Of a stretch of 64,000 nucleotides of DNA, positions 1 to 14,700 are shown piece by piece. The stretch lies in the NCBI GenBank assembly GCA_950097015.1, contig CATNEN010000003.1, forward strand, positions 13,993,001 to 14,057,000, given 5' to 3'. The notes under the pieces were generated by a model that was not told the DNA's origin, made no database searches, and saw only the letters and a list, made by a program, of their open reading frames with translations. This stretch comes from Macrostomum hystrix (taxonomy: Eukaryota > Platyhelminthes > Macrostomidae). Each line of letters starts with the position of its first letter. The first letter of the stretch is position 1. A program made the translations under genes and the position numbers.

Positions 1-150
1 GTGTACACTGCCTGATGATGAGAAAGTCAGGGCAGATGTACACACCTGTGTGAGCGTGTGCCTGCGTACGGTATCTGTGTGCGTGTGTGCTCAGGAGTCA
101 ACGGAGTGGGCAGAATTGCCTCCCCGCTGGCTGCGGGTCTAGTGTCTCTA
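1..150 (+). mobile_element. SINE family A, 3' part (cut by window edge)
   Basis: Shares GTGTACACTG, AAGTCAGGGCAGATGTACAC, the GTGTGCCTGCGTACGG-type segment and TGTGTGCTCAGGAGTCA with copies at 23500-23815 and 53789-54005. The tRNA-like head would lie left of the window. Confidence 0.7.
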
Positions 151-367
151 GATGATGTGCCCTGGCCTGCAGCCGACCAAACCAGCCTGAACAACGGCCT
201 CTAAACTAAATTACATCCTATTCTCATTTATAGGAGCTGAGAAGACGACAGAAGGCGGTTGAGATAGGAGTCACAACTATTTTTATCATTCTGTCTGGAC
301 TCCCATTGGCTACTATAAATATAAAAACTAAGTCGTTTGGCACCGACGACAATATGGTCCTTTTTAA

Positions 368-978
368 CAGTAGGACTACCAAGCCATTTTGCCGCCCGTT
401 TTTATACCAAGGGGGGTTTCCAATTTCCCCCCTGACAATTTTTTTGGCAGCGCCCGAATGCTAACAGCGTTGGGTGGTGACTGATTGGTTGACAGACTAG
501 GCGATGGTGTCCTGTGGTTGAGCTGCGCCTAATATTTTGGCTTGAGCATTGAAATTTGAGCAATTCGTGTCAGGGTGTCCATAGTGGCCTAGTTCCACCT
601 GTTGTAGCCCTTGAAGGTCCAGCAGTCTGTCTAGATAAAGGTAGGTGACCACCGAAGACGGAGATGATGCAGGCACACTCGGGTGACATGCTGATCAATT
701 TTGAAGGCCTGGCAAGGCCGCACTGAGGCGCAGTGCAAATTCGTGTATGGGGTGTATGAAATACACAAGCTCTTACGGGAAAAATCGGACCTTCGGCCAG
801 AAACATTGAATATCTCGACGGTCTGAAGAGCTGGTGACTTGTTTCTTGTTTGAGAAGATGCGCAACAAAAAGTTGCCTCGTGTTCTTGAGTTTCGTGTGC
901 TTGCGTTGTTCCGTTCGGGTGCAGCAAAAAAAATTGTCAGGGGGGGAGGAATTTCCCCCCCTCTTGGTAGTTCTACTG
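368..978. mobile_element. piggyBac-like MITE with TTAA target duplication
   Basis: TTAA at 364-367 and 979-982 flank inverted ends CAGTAGGACTACCAAG / CAGTAGAACTACCAAG. The inverted repeat extends about 80 bp, including a G-run/C-run stem and CCCCTGACAATTTTTTT. No transposase is encoded. TTAA plus long inverted ends fits the piggyBac superfamily; the exact family is inferred. Confidence 0.7.
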
Positions 979-982
979 TTAA

Positions 983-2484
983 AGACCATGAAGGGAAAAC
1001 ACACTGCTTAGTCTTGATTTCTAAATATTGTATTTTTTTATTAAGTAACAAAGATTCTCTTTGTTGAAACGTTTATTCATTTACTATATAGGGTTTTGTG
1101 TTTAGTCAATTAAATAAACAAAAAGTTATTTATAGTTTAACGATGAAAATATACTTTGGTATTCACCTTACGTCTTGCCCAGTTATTCACGGTTCGGTTT
1201 TCTATTGAGAAATAACAATACTGTAATTCTGACTTATTTTAAACGAAACACATACGAAACAGTAAGTGTCCTGAACTTTTTTTACTATCTTAATACAAAG
1301 GTTGCTGCACTTTTAATTTCTGCGATTAGGACTACTGTAAGACGGTTTTGTACGATTAAAAAATATACATTAAATCACAAGTTAACAATAATTTGTTTAA
1401 GGGGCGACGAACTGAAAAATTAATATGATTAATTATCTTAAAAAACTAGAAAGGGTTACGCAGCTAGATATGGGTCAAAATTGAACACTGCAAAAATTAT
1501 TCGCCATCAAACATGGAAATTGATAAAAAGGACTTCACTTCCAGATTTTAATATCGCATGCAAGATTCCAAAGTTATTAACTTCTCTATTGTATGCAAAT
1601 GGATTTAAATACAATATTTTTGTTTCATTACTATATGTAATATTTATAAAGAGCTATTACTACGAGTATTATAACTATACACAAAAAGGAAAAAATAAAA
1701 ACCTATAAAAGTATTTTCTGTGCGTTTCGGTGCAGACAGGTCATCATGAACTAGTTTATGTACACAAAAATCAAACGGCAATTCTTATGTGCATGGCTAG
1801 TTTTTTAGTTGTTTGAGTATTAAATAGGACTTTATGATTGCATATGATACCCAAAGGTTAAGTATTTAAATAAAGACACAAAACACAATGTATACTGTAG
1901 CAATATTGCACAAATGCGCAGAAATTAAATTTTCAAAATAAAGGTGACAATTTTTATGGACACTGCGTTGTAATAGGTTTGTGTAATAGGATTGAATGCG
2001 AAAAACAAAACCGCATGGACCTGAAGCAATATTACGTTGCATTTGTGTGTTCGCTCTGTAACCGCCCGATCGATAATTGGACGTCCGATGAGTAATACAT
2101 GTACATGGTGCTAAAAATAGCAACAAGTTTCTTTCTAGTTTTACCATAGCTAATTATTGGAGTGAGGTTGGCAGTACATATGGAACAATTTCCATCGACC
2201 ATATGCATATAAATATATGCACTTTGCTATATTCTAAAGGGAATGCTGTCCAGTGATATAATAACTGAAGGCTTGATAAAACACTAAAATTTTGTTATAA
2301 TAAATCACCGTGAATTGCTTCAGCCGTATGAGAATGGGTTGATCATCGATTAAGAAAGTAAAATTATGAAACAGACAGATTCTCAATAATTCTCTGATAA
2401 ACTTTTGTGCGCTAAATGACAACTCTCATAACTAGTGTTTCATTTTTCGCAGGCAGATAACTCGAAAACAGATTATAAGAAAAT
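983..2484. other. AT-rich intergenic DNA 3' of TRIM9
   Basis: About 1.5 kb without recognisable genes or arrays. The small open frames here are short and of low complexity. It presumably includes the TRIM9 3'-UTR next to 2484. Confidence 0.5.
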
Positions 2485-2789
2485 TCAGTTCTCTTCCGAA
2501 CTGTCGTCAGATTCGGAGGGCACCTCAAGACCCGGATGCAGTGTCAGCTGAACATTCCGATTCAGATTGACAGCCGGATAGAATGTGCCCTTCAGGCCGA
2601 CGAAGGCTATTGGTCCGTGCGGCTCGTCATTGACATAGTAGGACAGAGTTCCCTTGTCACAGTCCAGTCTGACACCAACAATGCTACCCTTGGCGATGCC
2701 ACCGTCGCATCGTTCAGCGTGCTCGCCATTGTGAAGGAACCAGCTTCGTTTGAAGTCGATGTACATTGACCAGCCTCGATTGTCGCGAC
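2485..2789 (-). CDS. TRIM9: TRIM9 exon 7: end of SPRY, stop codon
   Basis: Begins [18 protein letters not shown] after acceptor catgacaag and runs to the stop at 2487-2485. It contains the C-terminal SPRY hallmarks [28 protein letters not shown] and [19 protein letters not shown]. The last residues are acidic ([10 protein letters not shown]). I did not find a convincing minus-strand AATAAA close to the stop. Confidence 0.93.
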
Positions 2790-5700
2790 CTTGTCATGAG
2801 AAATCGAGTTTTTTCTTACAATATACTGTAGGAGCTACTAATGAGTACTCAAAACAAAGTGAGATCTAGTACTTCTATGTTAGTTTTAAATGGCGACAGA
2901 ATTATGGGTGAAAGTTCCCCTTCTTCCTCTTTATCTTTCTTTCTCCTACGTTTTCTCTTCCCTATTGGCCTCAACTTTTTCTTCCTCTCGCCGAGTTGCT
3001 CTTCTCAAAAGCAACGAGGCGTGACACCAACTTAGAGTATTTTATCTTTACAGCCGTCCGCATCCTCTCTCCTCTTAGTCCCCCGATGTCGAGGGCCGCT
3101 TGTCGAGAGATTTAAGACTGAAACTCTCCCTTCCCCAGTTAGGTATAGTGAGCATCTCTAAAGGTTTTTTTGACTTGAAAATTTAGATGCCACTGCTTTT
3201 AGCCGCGCACGTTTTAGTTATACTCGATTTGGCACGCCAAGTTGCTGCGTTGCAATCTCGTCCCGCAGCTCCGCAGCTCCCATTTAGTGCTCAGTCTGAG
3301 TCCGAGCTCATCTCAAAATTTGGGGGAGTTTTGCTTGACCTACACTGTCCGGGGGATTTCCATGGTTGAATGAAATAGCTATGCTTCGATCTCTTAAGGT
3401 CACTCTTAGTTAAATATAATTATCGTACCTCAAAGCTTGATAACGTTGGCCCTTGGTGAACGATTTTTTTGAAAAAATTTTAAGAACTGAACAGAAACAA
3501 ATAGAAATATTAATGAAGCCCGCATTGCCAAGGAGTTTAGAGCGTTGGACTGATGACTTGAAGGTCGGAGGTTCGATTCCTGACTCCACTGGAACAATTT
3601 GTGTCATTTAGCAAGATAATTAACTATTTCATTGGTTCAGTTCACTCAGCTGCTAAATGGTTATTAGCTGGGGTAATTAAGAGGGTGGGTGGGTGACTTC
3701 CCTACCCAGTCCATGGACTGAACAGCCGTACGCAGCCTTCAGATGCGCCGCGCAATAGCTGCGGCTGTGCTGTTCAGTCTATGGACTATACTTATATAAT
3801 AGACTAATAGACAAAACTCAGTCTGTGAATCCTATACAGCCAATAATAAGGGAGCTTTACAATTACAATTAACTGCACGACTAATTATTATAATCTAGGG
3901 ATTGGTAGCAGCAACTGCCGTGAGTCCATAATTCTCATTCTAAAAGCCTTTGAGCAGCTTTTTTACCAGCTCTTTATCTATTTTCTGCCTGCGGCCCTCT
4001 TACGGTCTGACACGTTGCAATTAATTATTCCAATCTGGCATAGCAGAGAGAGGGAGGGAGAGACAGTGGGAGAGGGGTACTTATTATGAGGGCGACTGAG
4101 GGCGCACAATATTGGGATTCGTGAGAAGAGCATAAGTCCAAATCCACAGGCCTCTCATGCGCTGACCAGCTGTGGATACAAGATCTCTGGTTAATGCGTA
4201 CAGGGCTAGATTTATTACTATATGCAGTAGCAAGCATTCCTATAGCCTGGGTCATTTATCTATATAATCTAATCTAAATAATCAGATAGTTTGCAAGGCT
4301 AGATCAGTATTATGCCTTCAATTTTACTATGCAAGAGTCTAAATAATATGCGAGTTATTTATTTTATAAGCGCAGTTTGACGAAAAGCACTTGACAGGTA
4401 GCTGACAGCAGCGTGTCACATTGTGATTATCGGTGCCAGGAGCAAGTTTGGTTTGGGCCTATTACTTTTTTCGTCGTTAGTTGTTGCACGCTATCGAAAT
4501 GGAAATTTTTCGGACCTGTCAATCTTTTCTGGCTTGCTCGTTTTTTTGCATGTCTCGCCAAATTATTAACTACAAAAGTACTTTTTGCAGTTTCCAAATA
4601 TTTGATTTTGGCAATGGACATTTGGTGTGCTAAAGTTCGGGATTTTCCTACTAGACGGTGCTTCTAAAAATAGCAACATACCCAATCCTATTTAACCAAT
4701 CGGCGGATAGGGGCTTCAAATTCAACCTATTCGAACTTATTTTATTGGCTAGGGTCGCTGTCACGTGATTATGTTGGTTTTGGTAAGTCAACTGTTTCTA
4801 AAAATAGTAACATACAATAGTAACAATCGGCTTTGACCAATCAGTGGCTATCAGTCGCTTAAATTGAGATAAGTAAAACGAGCTAAGTAAATAAGAGGAG
4901 AGTTAAGTCGATTAGATAAGGACCCAAATTATTAATTAATTGAAGTTACGCTACTATAATAAAATTTGTTAGTTTAACCTTTCATTAACTGATTAATCGG
5001 GATACAAAGTACAAATCTCTAGAATTATTTTACAATCCAATTACACCTGCATCACATGATTTCCAACTTACCTGCCTCTCCTTTCTCTACCCCATCAACT
5101 TCCTCGCCGTTCACTGCTCTATTTGCTTGCTTACAAGCTCTACTCAACTTTGAGCATTAGTTTGCCATATTAACATGAAATTCTGCGTTGAACCATAGGG
5201 AGTGTTTTTTGGGTGGGGTTCGCGTGACTAGCAGAATGAAGAATCTGGAGCGGATGCTAAATGACTGGCTGGCTAGAATTCTGTCTTCTATAGGAGCAGA
5301 GTATACCTCTCGACTTTCAAGATTTTTTTCTTTAAGTAGATTCCATGCTGCTGGGTGCCCTGATTTAGATGTTTTAGGAATTGCTAAAACAACTATGAAC
5401 GAATACACATCTAAGGACCACGTATAGAATAGAATAGAATATGATGGAATAGAATAGAATAGAATAGAATAGAATGGAATAGAATAGAATAGAATAGAAT
5501 AGAAAAGAATAGAATAAAATAGAACAGAACATAATAGCATAGAATAGAATAGAAGAGAATATAATTGAATAGAATGGAATAGAAAAAGAATAGAATAGAA
5601 TAGAATATAATATAATGGAATAGAATGGAATAGAATAGAATAGAATAGAATAGAAAAGAATAGAATAAAATAGAACAGAATAGAATAGTATAAAATAATA

Positions 5701-8700
5701 TGAATAAAATAGAACAGAACATAATAGCATAGAATAGAATAGAAGAGAATATAATTGAATAGAATGGAATAGAAAAAGAATAGAATAGAATAGAATGGAA
5801 TGGGATAGAATATAATAGAATATAATATAATAGAATAGAATAGAATGGAATGGAATGGAATAGAATGGAATAGAATGGAATATAATAGAATATAATAGAA
5901 TAGAATAAAGTTGAATAGAAAAAATATAATCCAAGACATAATAATTAGTTTGGCCTACATGCTGCCCCTAGAAATGCTTAGCTCGATCGCACAAGAGTTA
6001 AGCTAACATACGATGAAAGCAAACTTTTATCCGCCCTTGCAGTCTGAGTTATTACCATCCGCTCTACTAATGCATTTACGAATACCCCATACAATGTGCA
6101 GGTTTTTACCTGTTTACAGTACAGGATAGGTGATTCATCTATTGAGGAATGCATTGCAAACAACTACATTATACGCTGATAATGCATAGTTGTGCAAGAA
6201 CCTAACTAAACATTGCTGATTGAAGGAGGATAAATAGGGAGAGAGAGAGAGAGAGAGAACAAGAATGAGGTATTGGGGGAGCAGGAGAGGCAGTGAAGGG
6301 AAAAGTGGGGTGAGCAATATCTGCAAAGAATCCCAGGCTATGATGTAATAACCCGTGTTTGTGTGCGTGCGTGTGCAATACCTCGGAAAGCTGCTGCGAA
6401 TTCGGTTACCTCACGAGAGATATGAAATTTTACTATATTATTGACGTATTTTTTCGCCAAAGCTTATTCAATTGATTTTTTGGAATAATCAGTTGAGCTG
6501 ACTAAGCAAAATTGATACTCAAATTTTCTCATCTCCTTTTTTGCAACAATTATTGGCGGTTATTCGCAGCCACATATAATGCTTAAAATTATAGGTCATT
6601 TGAAGAATTCAAAAGAAGATAGTAGGTTTTGGGTTTATGGTGAAGAGATGGGGTTGGGGAGATATGAGATTTAGGAGAGATAAGACTCGGGAAAGATTAG
6701 ACAAGGGAGAGATGAGACACGGGAGAGATTAGACATAGGAGAGATGAGACATAGGAGAGATGAGACACAGGAGAGATAAGACTCGGGAGAGATCAGATAC
6801 AGGCGTGAAAAGACACGGGAGAGATGAGACAGGGGAGAGATGAGACACGGGAGAGATGAGACAGGGGAGAGATGAGACACGGGAGAGATGAGACACGGGA
6901 GAGATGAGACACGGGAGAGATGAGACACAGGAGAGATGAGACACAAGAGAGATGAGACACGGGAGAGATGAGACACGAGAGAGATGAGACACGGGAGACA
7001 TGAGACACGGGAGAGATGAGACACGGGAGAGATGAGACACGGGAGAGATGAGACTCGGGAGAGATGAGATACGGGAGAGATGAGACACGGGAGACATGAG
7101 ACACGGGAGACATGAGACACGGGAGACATGAGACACGGGAGACAGAGACACGGGAGACATGAGACACAGGAGAGATGAGACACGGGAGAGATGGGACAGC
7201 GGAGATGAGACGCGAGAGAGATGAGACACGGTAGACAGAGACACGGGAGACAGAGACACGGGAGACAGAGACACGAGAGACATGAGACACGGGAGACAGA
7301 GACACGAGAGACATGAGACACAGGAGAGATAAGACACGGGAGAGATGAGACAGCGGAGATGAGACACGGGAGAGATATGCCTTCCAATATGGTGCAAAGC
7401 CATTGTCCTGGATAAATCTGGCTGCCTAGGAGAACTTTTATTGGCCCGTGGCCGTGGGTCGGGTCGTGAATAGAATTTTATAGAATGTATAGATAGATGG
7501 CTAACGGCTAGTTACTGGCATATGTTTGGCTCAAAGGCAATAAAACCTTTAAACACGCATTGATTGCAGACAACAACAAGAGATGATGCTATACAACAGA
7601 GGAAACGTTGAGGCTCCATGGGCCGGATACACGGATAGTAGATAAAGTGATGAGTCACACTCTAAAAACGCCCATCATTAAAAAAACTGATGCCCTTCTC
7701 AGTCTAAGACTCAAACATCATACCCTTATAGTTTGAATTTTTCTTGAAATAGCAAAAATTAACAGCAAGAAAAAAACACGCACAATATCTTTTTTGCCTT
7801 TGAGTAAGATTCTTATTGGAGTAATTGAGGAATTGGTGTGACGTTAGCCCAGTCCATGGACTGACATACACGGCGAACGTAGAATATACTCAACCCCACT
7901 CAAGGCAGATGTTTGTTCCATTGAAGTCGGGGAATCGAACCCCCGACCTTCAAGTCGTGAGTCCAAGGCTCGTGTTTTTCAAATATCCGCATAGATACAA
8001 GAACAAAGAGTCTCACCAAGTTTTTCATCCTTTCGACAGTCCTGACGGGCCACGCCGAATCCAGGATCACCTTTGTCATCGTATCGATCCACGGTGAATT
8101 CCCAGTAGTGCACACCCCTTGAGAATCCGGTGGTGCAGACCGCCACCCGTTCCTCTAGCGACACGGAAGTGACAGACATGCCCTGATTGGTGAACACCAG
8201 CTCGGCGTGAGACTCCTCCGGCGAGAACTGAAAAAAGGCCCGGCCGGCTGTGCGAAGCTTGACGAAATCGCTGTAGGCAGATTCTCCGGCCGAATTGTGC
8301 GCCTTGACTCGGACTTGGTAAACTGTGTCAAACTGCAGTCCTTGGACACAGCAGATTGTCTCTGGACCCCGATAGCAGCGCTGTAGGATGAGTGTGACGA
8401 TGGGGTTGTCGAGTTTTCAGTGATTGCTCAGTTTTTTGCAACCTGAAGTCCCAATTACCTGAAGTCCCAATTACCTGAAGTCCCAATTACCTGAAGTCCC
8501 AATTACCTGAAGTCCCAATTATCTGAAGTCCCAATTACCTGAAGCAATAATTACCTGAAGTTCAAACTACCTGAAGTCCCTATTACATGTAGTTCTAATC
8601 ACCTGAAGTCCCTATTACATGTAGTTCTAATCACCTGAAGTTTAAACTACCTGAAGTCCTTATTACCTGAAGTTCAAACTACCTGTAGTCCCAATTACCT

Positions 8701-11700
8701 GAAGTCCTAACTACCTGAAGTCCTTATTACCTGAAGTTCAAACTACCTGTAGTCCCAAATCCCAAGAAAATGTCACATTTCAATAGGTTGAAATCCTGGT
8801 GTCACGAAATTTTGATCCATCATTGATCCAGATTCATAGAAAAAGGTTTTCTTTTTAACCATAATTTCCTTGTTGCATAGTTAAAAAATGTCTACCTAGA
8901 AATGCTTTGACAAAAAGTTCACATCAAAGACTCGTTACCGACTCCAGTTTGAAAAATGCTTTCACACTTTTTAAAACAAAAAAACTAATATTATAAGCAA
9001 ACATATTTAGAATTATATTTTTGCATTTTTACTCTCGCAGTGTATATTTTTTGTCTCTCAGCTACCCTTCGCAAATGCACTTCTAGATTGATCTGAATTT
9101 AAATTTTTACTCTCCAGGTGTGAATAATTTAGTCAAGGTTTTGAGAGCCTGCAATCGTATCATATAGTAGCATAATGTTAAGTACGTTTTTTATCAGTAA
9201 AACTGTAGGTAGATTGTATCGAAAGATTAATTCCCGTGAGATTGCAAAAACAGACGTGAAAAAAAACATTAAACGATGTGTTTTCCCCAGCTACGGGCCG
9301 ATTCTTTTGCCAGACTTTATAATCCTCTTTTTCCCCTTCTCCCATTAACCAGTTGCTATGCAGTTGAATAGATGAACTTTTTTCATTATAAAATAAGACC
9401 AAAGAGAGACTTGGGAATTGGGAATGGGAGAGCAGAAAGCTCAGGTATAGGAAATGTGTTTAGTGCTGCTGCTGCTGCTGCTTGTGCACTCTATACCTCT
9501 GACACTGACGTTGAGATTTTTGTCTGTCTCAAATGGGTAACTTGAACGGATGTGGAAAAAAAGATGCTTTTCTGGCCAAAAGCACACGCGGGTATGGGTA
9601 GGGCCAGGGGAGACAAGAAATCTCACTGACGGATGAGGCTATACGGGGCTGGGAATGGGGAATATATAGCTCTACTCCCACGAATCGAAACGTTCGCTAC
9701 AATTCCACTATATCTTTACTGTATGGTGGACACCTTGGTTTCTAACAATTTAAAATGGTTGGACATTGGACACATGCCAAAACCGCAGACTAATGAATGG
9801 GAACTAAAAGTATATAGAAAATTCAGCAGCAGCAGCAGCAACTATAATTTTGTCTCTCCCCCCCACATCTTCATTCAGCATGTCAGGAGAAACTGTCTCT
9901 CGTTAATTGTGACGGCTGCGCTGTGTCCCGTGTGAAAACAGTTGTCGAGAGGTCAATCTCTACGCTTGTGTCCTTAATTTACCGAGAATTATTCCAGTAG
10001 ACCCAAAAAGTCCCCATTCTCCCAATCAAACCAAAATCCGATTCGCTGTGTGCTTTATTGAAGGACAGTTTATTAAAGACACGCTAACTTTTCTGAATTC
10101 ACAAAAATCCCTGACTTTCAACAATGCTAAACAGCTTCACCTTAAATCCGGCGCCTCTTCCATCGTCCATCTCAAGTGTGTAAAACTCGGCCTGTGAGCC
10201 ATTGCAGGGGCCCCAGCAGACTGTCACGGTGTTATTCTCGGCGTGACTTCGTTCGGCCACTATGACAGGCGGCGGAGGAACTGAAAGTGGCGGAAAAGAT
10301 TAGCAAAAATCATTTAAAGTAGTTCGTCATTTGTCGTTGAAAAAATAAATATTTATGAGCTGTTTGGTTTCCTAGATTAAATGAGGTGGCGGGTTGAACC
10401 CCGGATTTAATGGGGTGGCGGGTTCTCCCGTGGTCCCTTTTATAGAAGGGGTGGCGGGTTCTCCCGTGGACCCTTGATAGAAGGGGTGGCGGGTTCTCCC
10501 GTGGACCCTTGATAGAAGGGGTGGCGGGTTCTCCCGTGGACCCTTGATAGAAGGGGTGGCGGGTTCTACAGTGGGCCCTGGATTTAATGGGGTGGCGGGT
10601 TCTCCCGTGGACTCTGGATTTATTGGGGTGGCGGGTTCTCCAGTTGATCCTGGATAGAAGGGGTGGGAGGTTCTCCCGTTGATCCTGGATAGAAGGGGTG
10701 GGAGATTCTCCCGTTGATCCTGGATAGAAGGGGTGGCGGGTTCTCCCGTGGACCCTGGATAGAAGGGGTGGCGGGTTCTCCCGTGGACCCTGGATAGAAG
10801 GGGGCGGGGGTTCTACAGTGGACCCTGGATTTAATGGGGTGGCGGGTTCACCCGAGGACCCTGAATAGAAGGGGTGGCGCGGGTTCTCCAGAAGTTATAG
10901 CGGGTTGACCATAGGTTGACGCTGAGTGTATTTGTTACATTTAATGTTATTTAAAATAGCGTAGAAATAATCCAGCCATAGATAAATAATTTCATAAGAA
11001 ATGAGGAATAGAATAACTTTTAGTAAAACTGTGTCAAGCAACTCAACTCTTAAAAAGTTTTTGGACAACACAGTCTCAAAAAAGGATTGCGACGGTGATT
11101 ACAGTAAAAAAATTTAATCTGATAGGCCATAGTAAAGTCATAATAAATTCTGTAAAAATGTTATTTTATTACAAGTTTTTAATGATTTTCAATTGTATGC
11201 TTGAAGACGGTAACGACTTTGTTCAGTTTTCTAGAAATGTATTATCTATCCAAAGCCATTTAAAGGAGACAGTGATGATGAGAATGAGATCTTGGAAAGT
11301 TCGACTGTCATGCAAAAAGAAACATTTTTCAGGTTTTGTTGGGATTGCGGTTGCAATCAGGAGATGCGTAAAAACTTATGTAAAACCGTTTTTCACGTAT
11401 AAATCTTGCAGTAAAACAAAGTAGCAGAAAGCCGGAAGTTTTGTTTATATTTAATTTCTAGGCACGCGCGTGATTAATAATTCAGATAATTTCTAAGAAA
11501 TAAGGACTTGATATAACAAAATACTTTTCGCAAACGATTTATAACAAACCTCTGTTTCTGGCATTTGTGCACATATCAGCCGCCGTCAAATCATGTTGTC
11601 GATTCACTGTTTGAACAAATTATTCGATTTGCATTCGAATTCGTTTATTCTTTGTCGAATCATCGAAATTGAGAAAACTAAATCAGCAAATTTTGAAACA

Positions 11701-14700
11701 GGATTTAGTTATTTACAATGTATCTCTTCCTTCCGAAGCAAATTGAAAGAATTATTTTATGGTGAAGTTAAGAATCCTCCAACTTTTTATTCATAACTTC
11801 GATACACGCAGGCACATTTTCACAAATATGATCTTGCTGCCCAAAAGCAGTCTGTATTTTTTGCTCACACCTGTTTTTTTCGGCCCTGCTACATTTCGGA
11901 ATGGCCAGACATTTCACTGATTTTTAAAAGCAAGACGGACTTTTTTCAATTCTTTTCTTTTTATTTGTTTGCTTTCTTCATAAATTATTTCCGCAAACTG
12001 GGTCATATTTTAACTCACGTGAAATTTCGCACAAAGACTAGCTAACTTCAATGGGTCCATTTAGCAACAAGATCTGTTTTCACAAATGGACTACTTTGTC
12101 TAAATAATGGAACATTTATTTTTCATGTCATGACTTCATGACACAACTAAGCATTTATTTCGATCTTCGATCTTCAATGTTAGATAAAATTTTGTGATTC
12201 AGATTAAAATTTGTTATCTTAATTTACTATCCTGATTAAAGATTTGGGATCCGGATTTAAGATTTAGGATCCGGATTAAAGATTTAGGATCCGGATTAAA
12301 GATTTAGGATCCCGATTAAAGATTTAGGATCCCGATTAAAGATTTAGAATCCGGATTTAAGATTTAGGATCCAGATTAAAGATTTAGGATCCGGATTAAA
12401 GATTTAGGATCCGGATTTAAGATTTAGAATCCCGATTAAAGGTTTAGGATCCGGATTAAAGATTTAGGATCCGAATTAAAGATTTAGGATCCGGATTAAA
12501 GATTTAGGATCCGGATTTAAGATTTAGAATCCCGATTAAAGATTTAGGATCCGGATTAAAGATTTAGGATCCCGATTAAAGATTTAGAATCCGGATTTAA
12601 GATTTAGGATCCAGATTAAAGATTTAGGATCCGGATTAAAGATTTAGGATCCGGATTTAAGATTTAGAATCCCGATTAAAGATTTAGGATCCGGATTAAA
12701 GATTTAGGATCCCGATTAAAGATTTAGGATCCGGATTAAAGATTTAGAATCCGGATTAAAGATTTAGGATCCGGATTAAAGATTTAGGATCCCGATTAAA
12801 GATTTAGGATCCGGATTTAAGATTTAGGATCCCGATTAAAGATTTAGGATCCCGATTAAAGATTTAGGATCCGGATTAAAGATTTAGAATCCGGATTAAA
12901 GATTTAGGATCCCGATTAAAGATTTAGGATCCAGATTAAAGATTTAGGATCCCGATTAAAGATTTAGGATCCGGATTAAAGATTTAGGATCCGAATTAAA
13001 GATTTAGGATCCGGATTAAAGATTTAGGATCCGGATTTAAGATTTAGAATCCCGATTAAAGATTTAGGATCCGGATTAAAGATTTAGGATCCCGATTAAA
13101 GATTTAGAATCCGGATTTAAGATTTAGGATCCAGATTAAAGATTTAGGATCCGGATTAAAGATTTAGGATCCGGATTTAAGATTTAGAATCCCGATTAAA
13201 GATTTAGGATCCGGATTAAAGATTTAGGATCCCGATTAAAGATTTAGGATCCGGATTAAAGATTTAGAATCCCGATTAAAGATTTAGGATCCGGATTAAA
13301 GATTTAGGATCCCGATTAAAGATTTAGGATCCGGATTAAAGATTTAGAATCCGGATTAAAGATTTAGTATCCCGATTAAAGGTTTAGGATCCCGATTAAA
13401 GGTTTAGGATCCCGATTAAAGGTTTAGGATCCCGATTAAAGGTTTAGGATCCCGATTAAAGGTTTAGGATCCCGATTAAAGGTTTAGGATCCCGATTAAA
13501 GGTTTAGGATCCCGATTAAAGGTTTAGGATCCCGATTAAAGGTTTAGGATCCGGATTAAAGGTTTAGGATCCCGATTAAAGGTTTAGGATCCGGATTAAA
13601 GGTTTAGGATCCCGATTAAAGGTTTAGGATCCGGATTAAAGATTTAGGATTCTTTAATCCGTTTTTGCAGAGCCACGCATTCTTTACAAAAGGCTACTTT
13701 AAACAAATTTTCCTAATATTTTTATAAGCCATGAACAATATACTCACCTTTGTGCTCAGTGAAGGTCAGACTGTTTATTGCAACCAGAACCGGTTCAACA
13801 TCTAGGCGAATTTCGAACTCGTGACTTACTCTCGGACGAAGATCCATGTCCTTCTTTAATACGGTTTCGGCTGACGACACTCGTTGCAGCAGAGAATTTG
13901 ACACCTGCGCAAATCGAGGGGTTTAATTGGGTAGAGACAAGGATAAAACCGATGTTGACTGATAAGGGTAAACTGACTAGACTGATAAGGGTAAACTGAC
14001 TAGACTTATGAGGGTAAACTGACTAGACTGATAAGGGTAAACTGACTAGACTGATAAGGGTAAACTGACTAGACTGATAAGGGTAAACTGGGTAGACTGA
14101 TAAGGGTAAACTGACTAGACTGATAAGGGTAAACTGGGTAGACTGATAAGGGTAAACTGACTAGACTGATAAGGGTAAACTGGGTAAGACTGATAAGGGT
14201 AAACTGACTAGACTGATAAGGGTAAACTAGGTAGACTGATAAGGGTAAACTAGGTAGACTGATAAGGGTAAACTAGGTAGACTGATAAGGGTAAACTAGG
14301 TAGACTGATAAGGGTAAACTAGGTAGACTGATAAGGGTAAACTAGGTAGACTGATAAGGGTAAACTGGGTAGACTGATAAGGGTAAACTGACTAGACTGA
14401 TAAGGGTAAACTGACTAGACTGATAAGGGTAAACTGGCTAGACTGATAAGGGTAAACTGACTAGACTGATAAGGGTAAACTGACTAGACTGATAAGGGTA
14501 AACTGGGTAGACTGATAAGGGTAAACTGACTAGACTGATAAGGGTAAACTGGGTAGACTGATAAGGGTAAACTGACTAGACTGATAAGGGTAAACTGGGT
14601 AAGACTGATAAGGGTAAACTGACTAGACTGATAAGGGTAAACTAGGTAGACTGATAAGGGTAAACTAGGTAGACTGATAAGGGTAAACTAGGTAGACTGA

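Larger units (their letters stand above)
2790..5426. other. TRIM9 intron 6, left part
   Basis: Besides SINE B, the motif TTCTAAAAATAG followed by AACATAC occurs twice (about 4663 and 4796), and CCAATCGGCGG/CCAATCAGTGG occur nearby. No coding sequence was recognised. Confidence 0.4.

Noticed and set aside
3520-3595. Possible tRNA gene
   Set aside because: Box A and box B are present, but the acceptor arms do not pair and the same sequence recurs with a SINE body at 7.9 and 24.3 kb.
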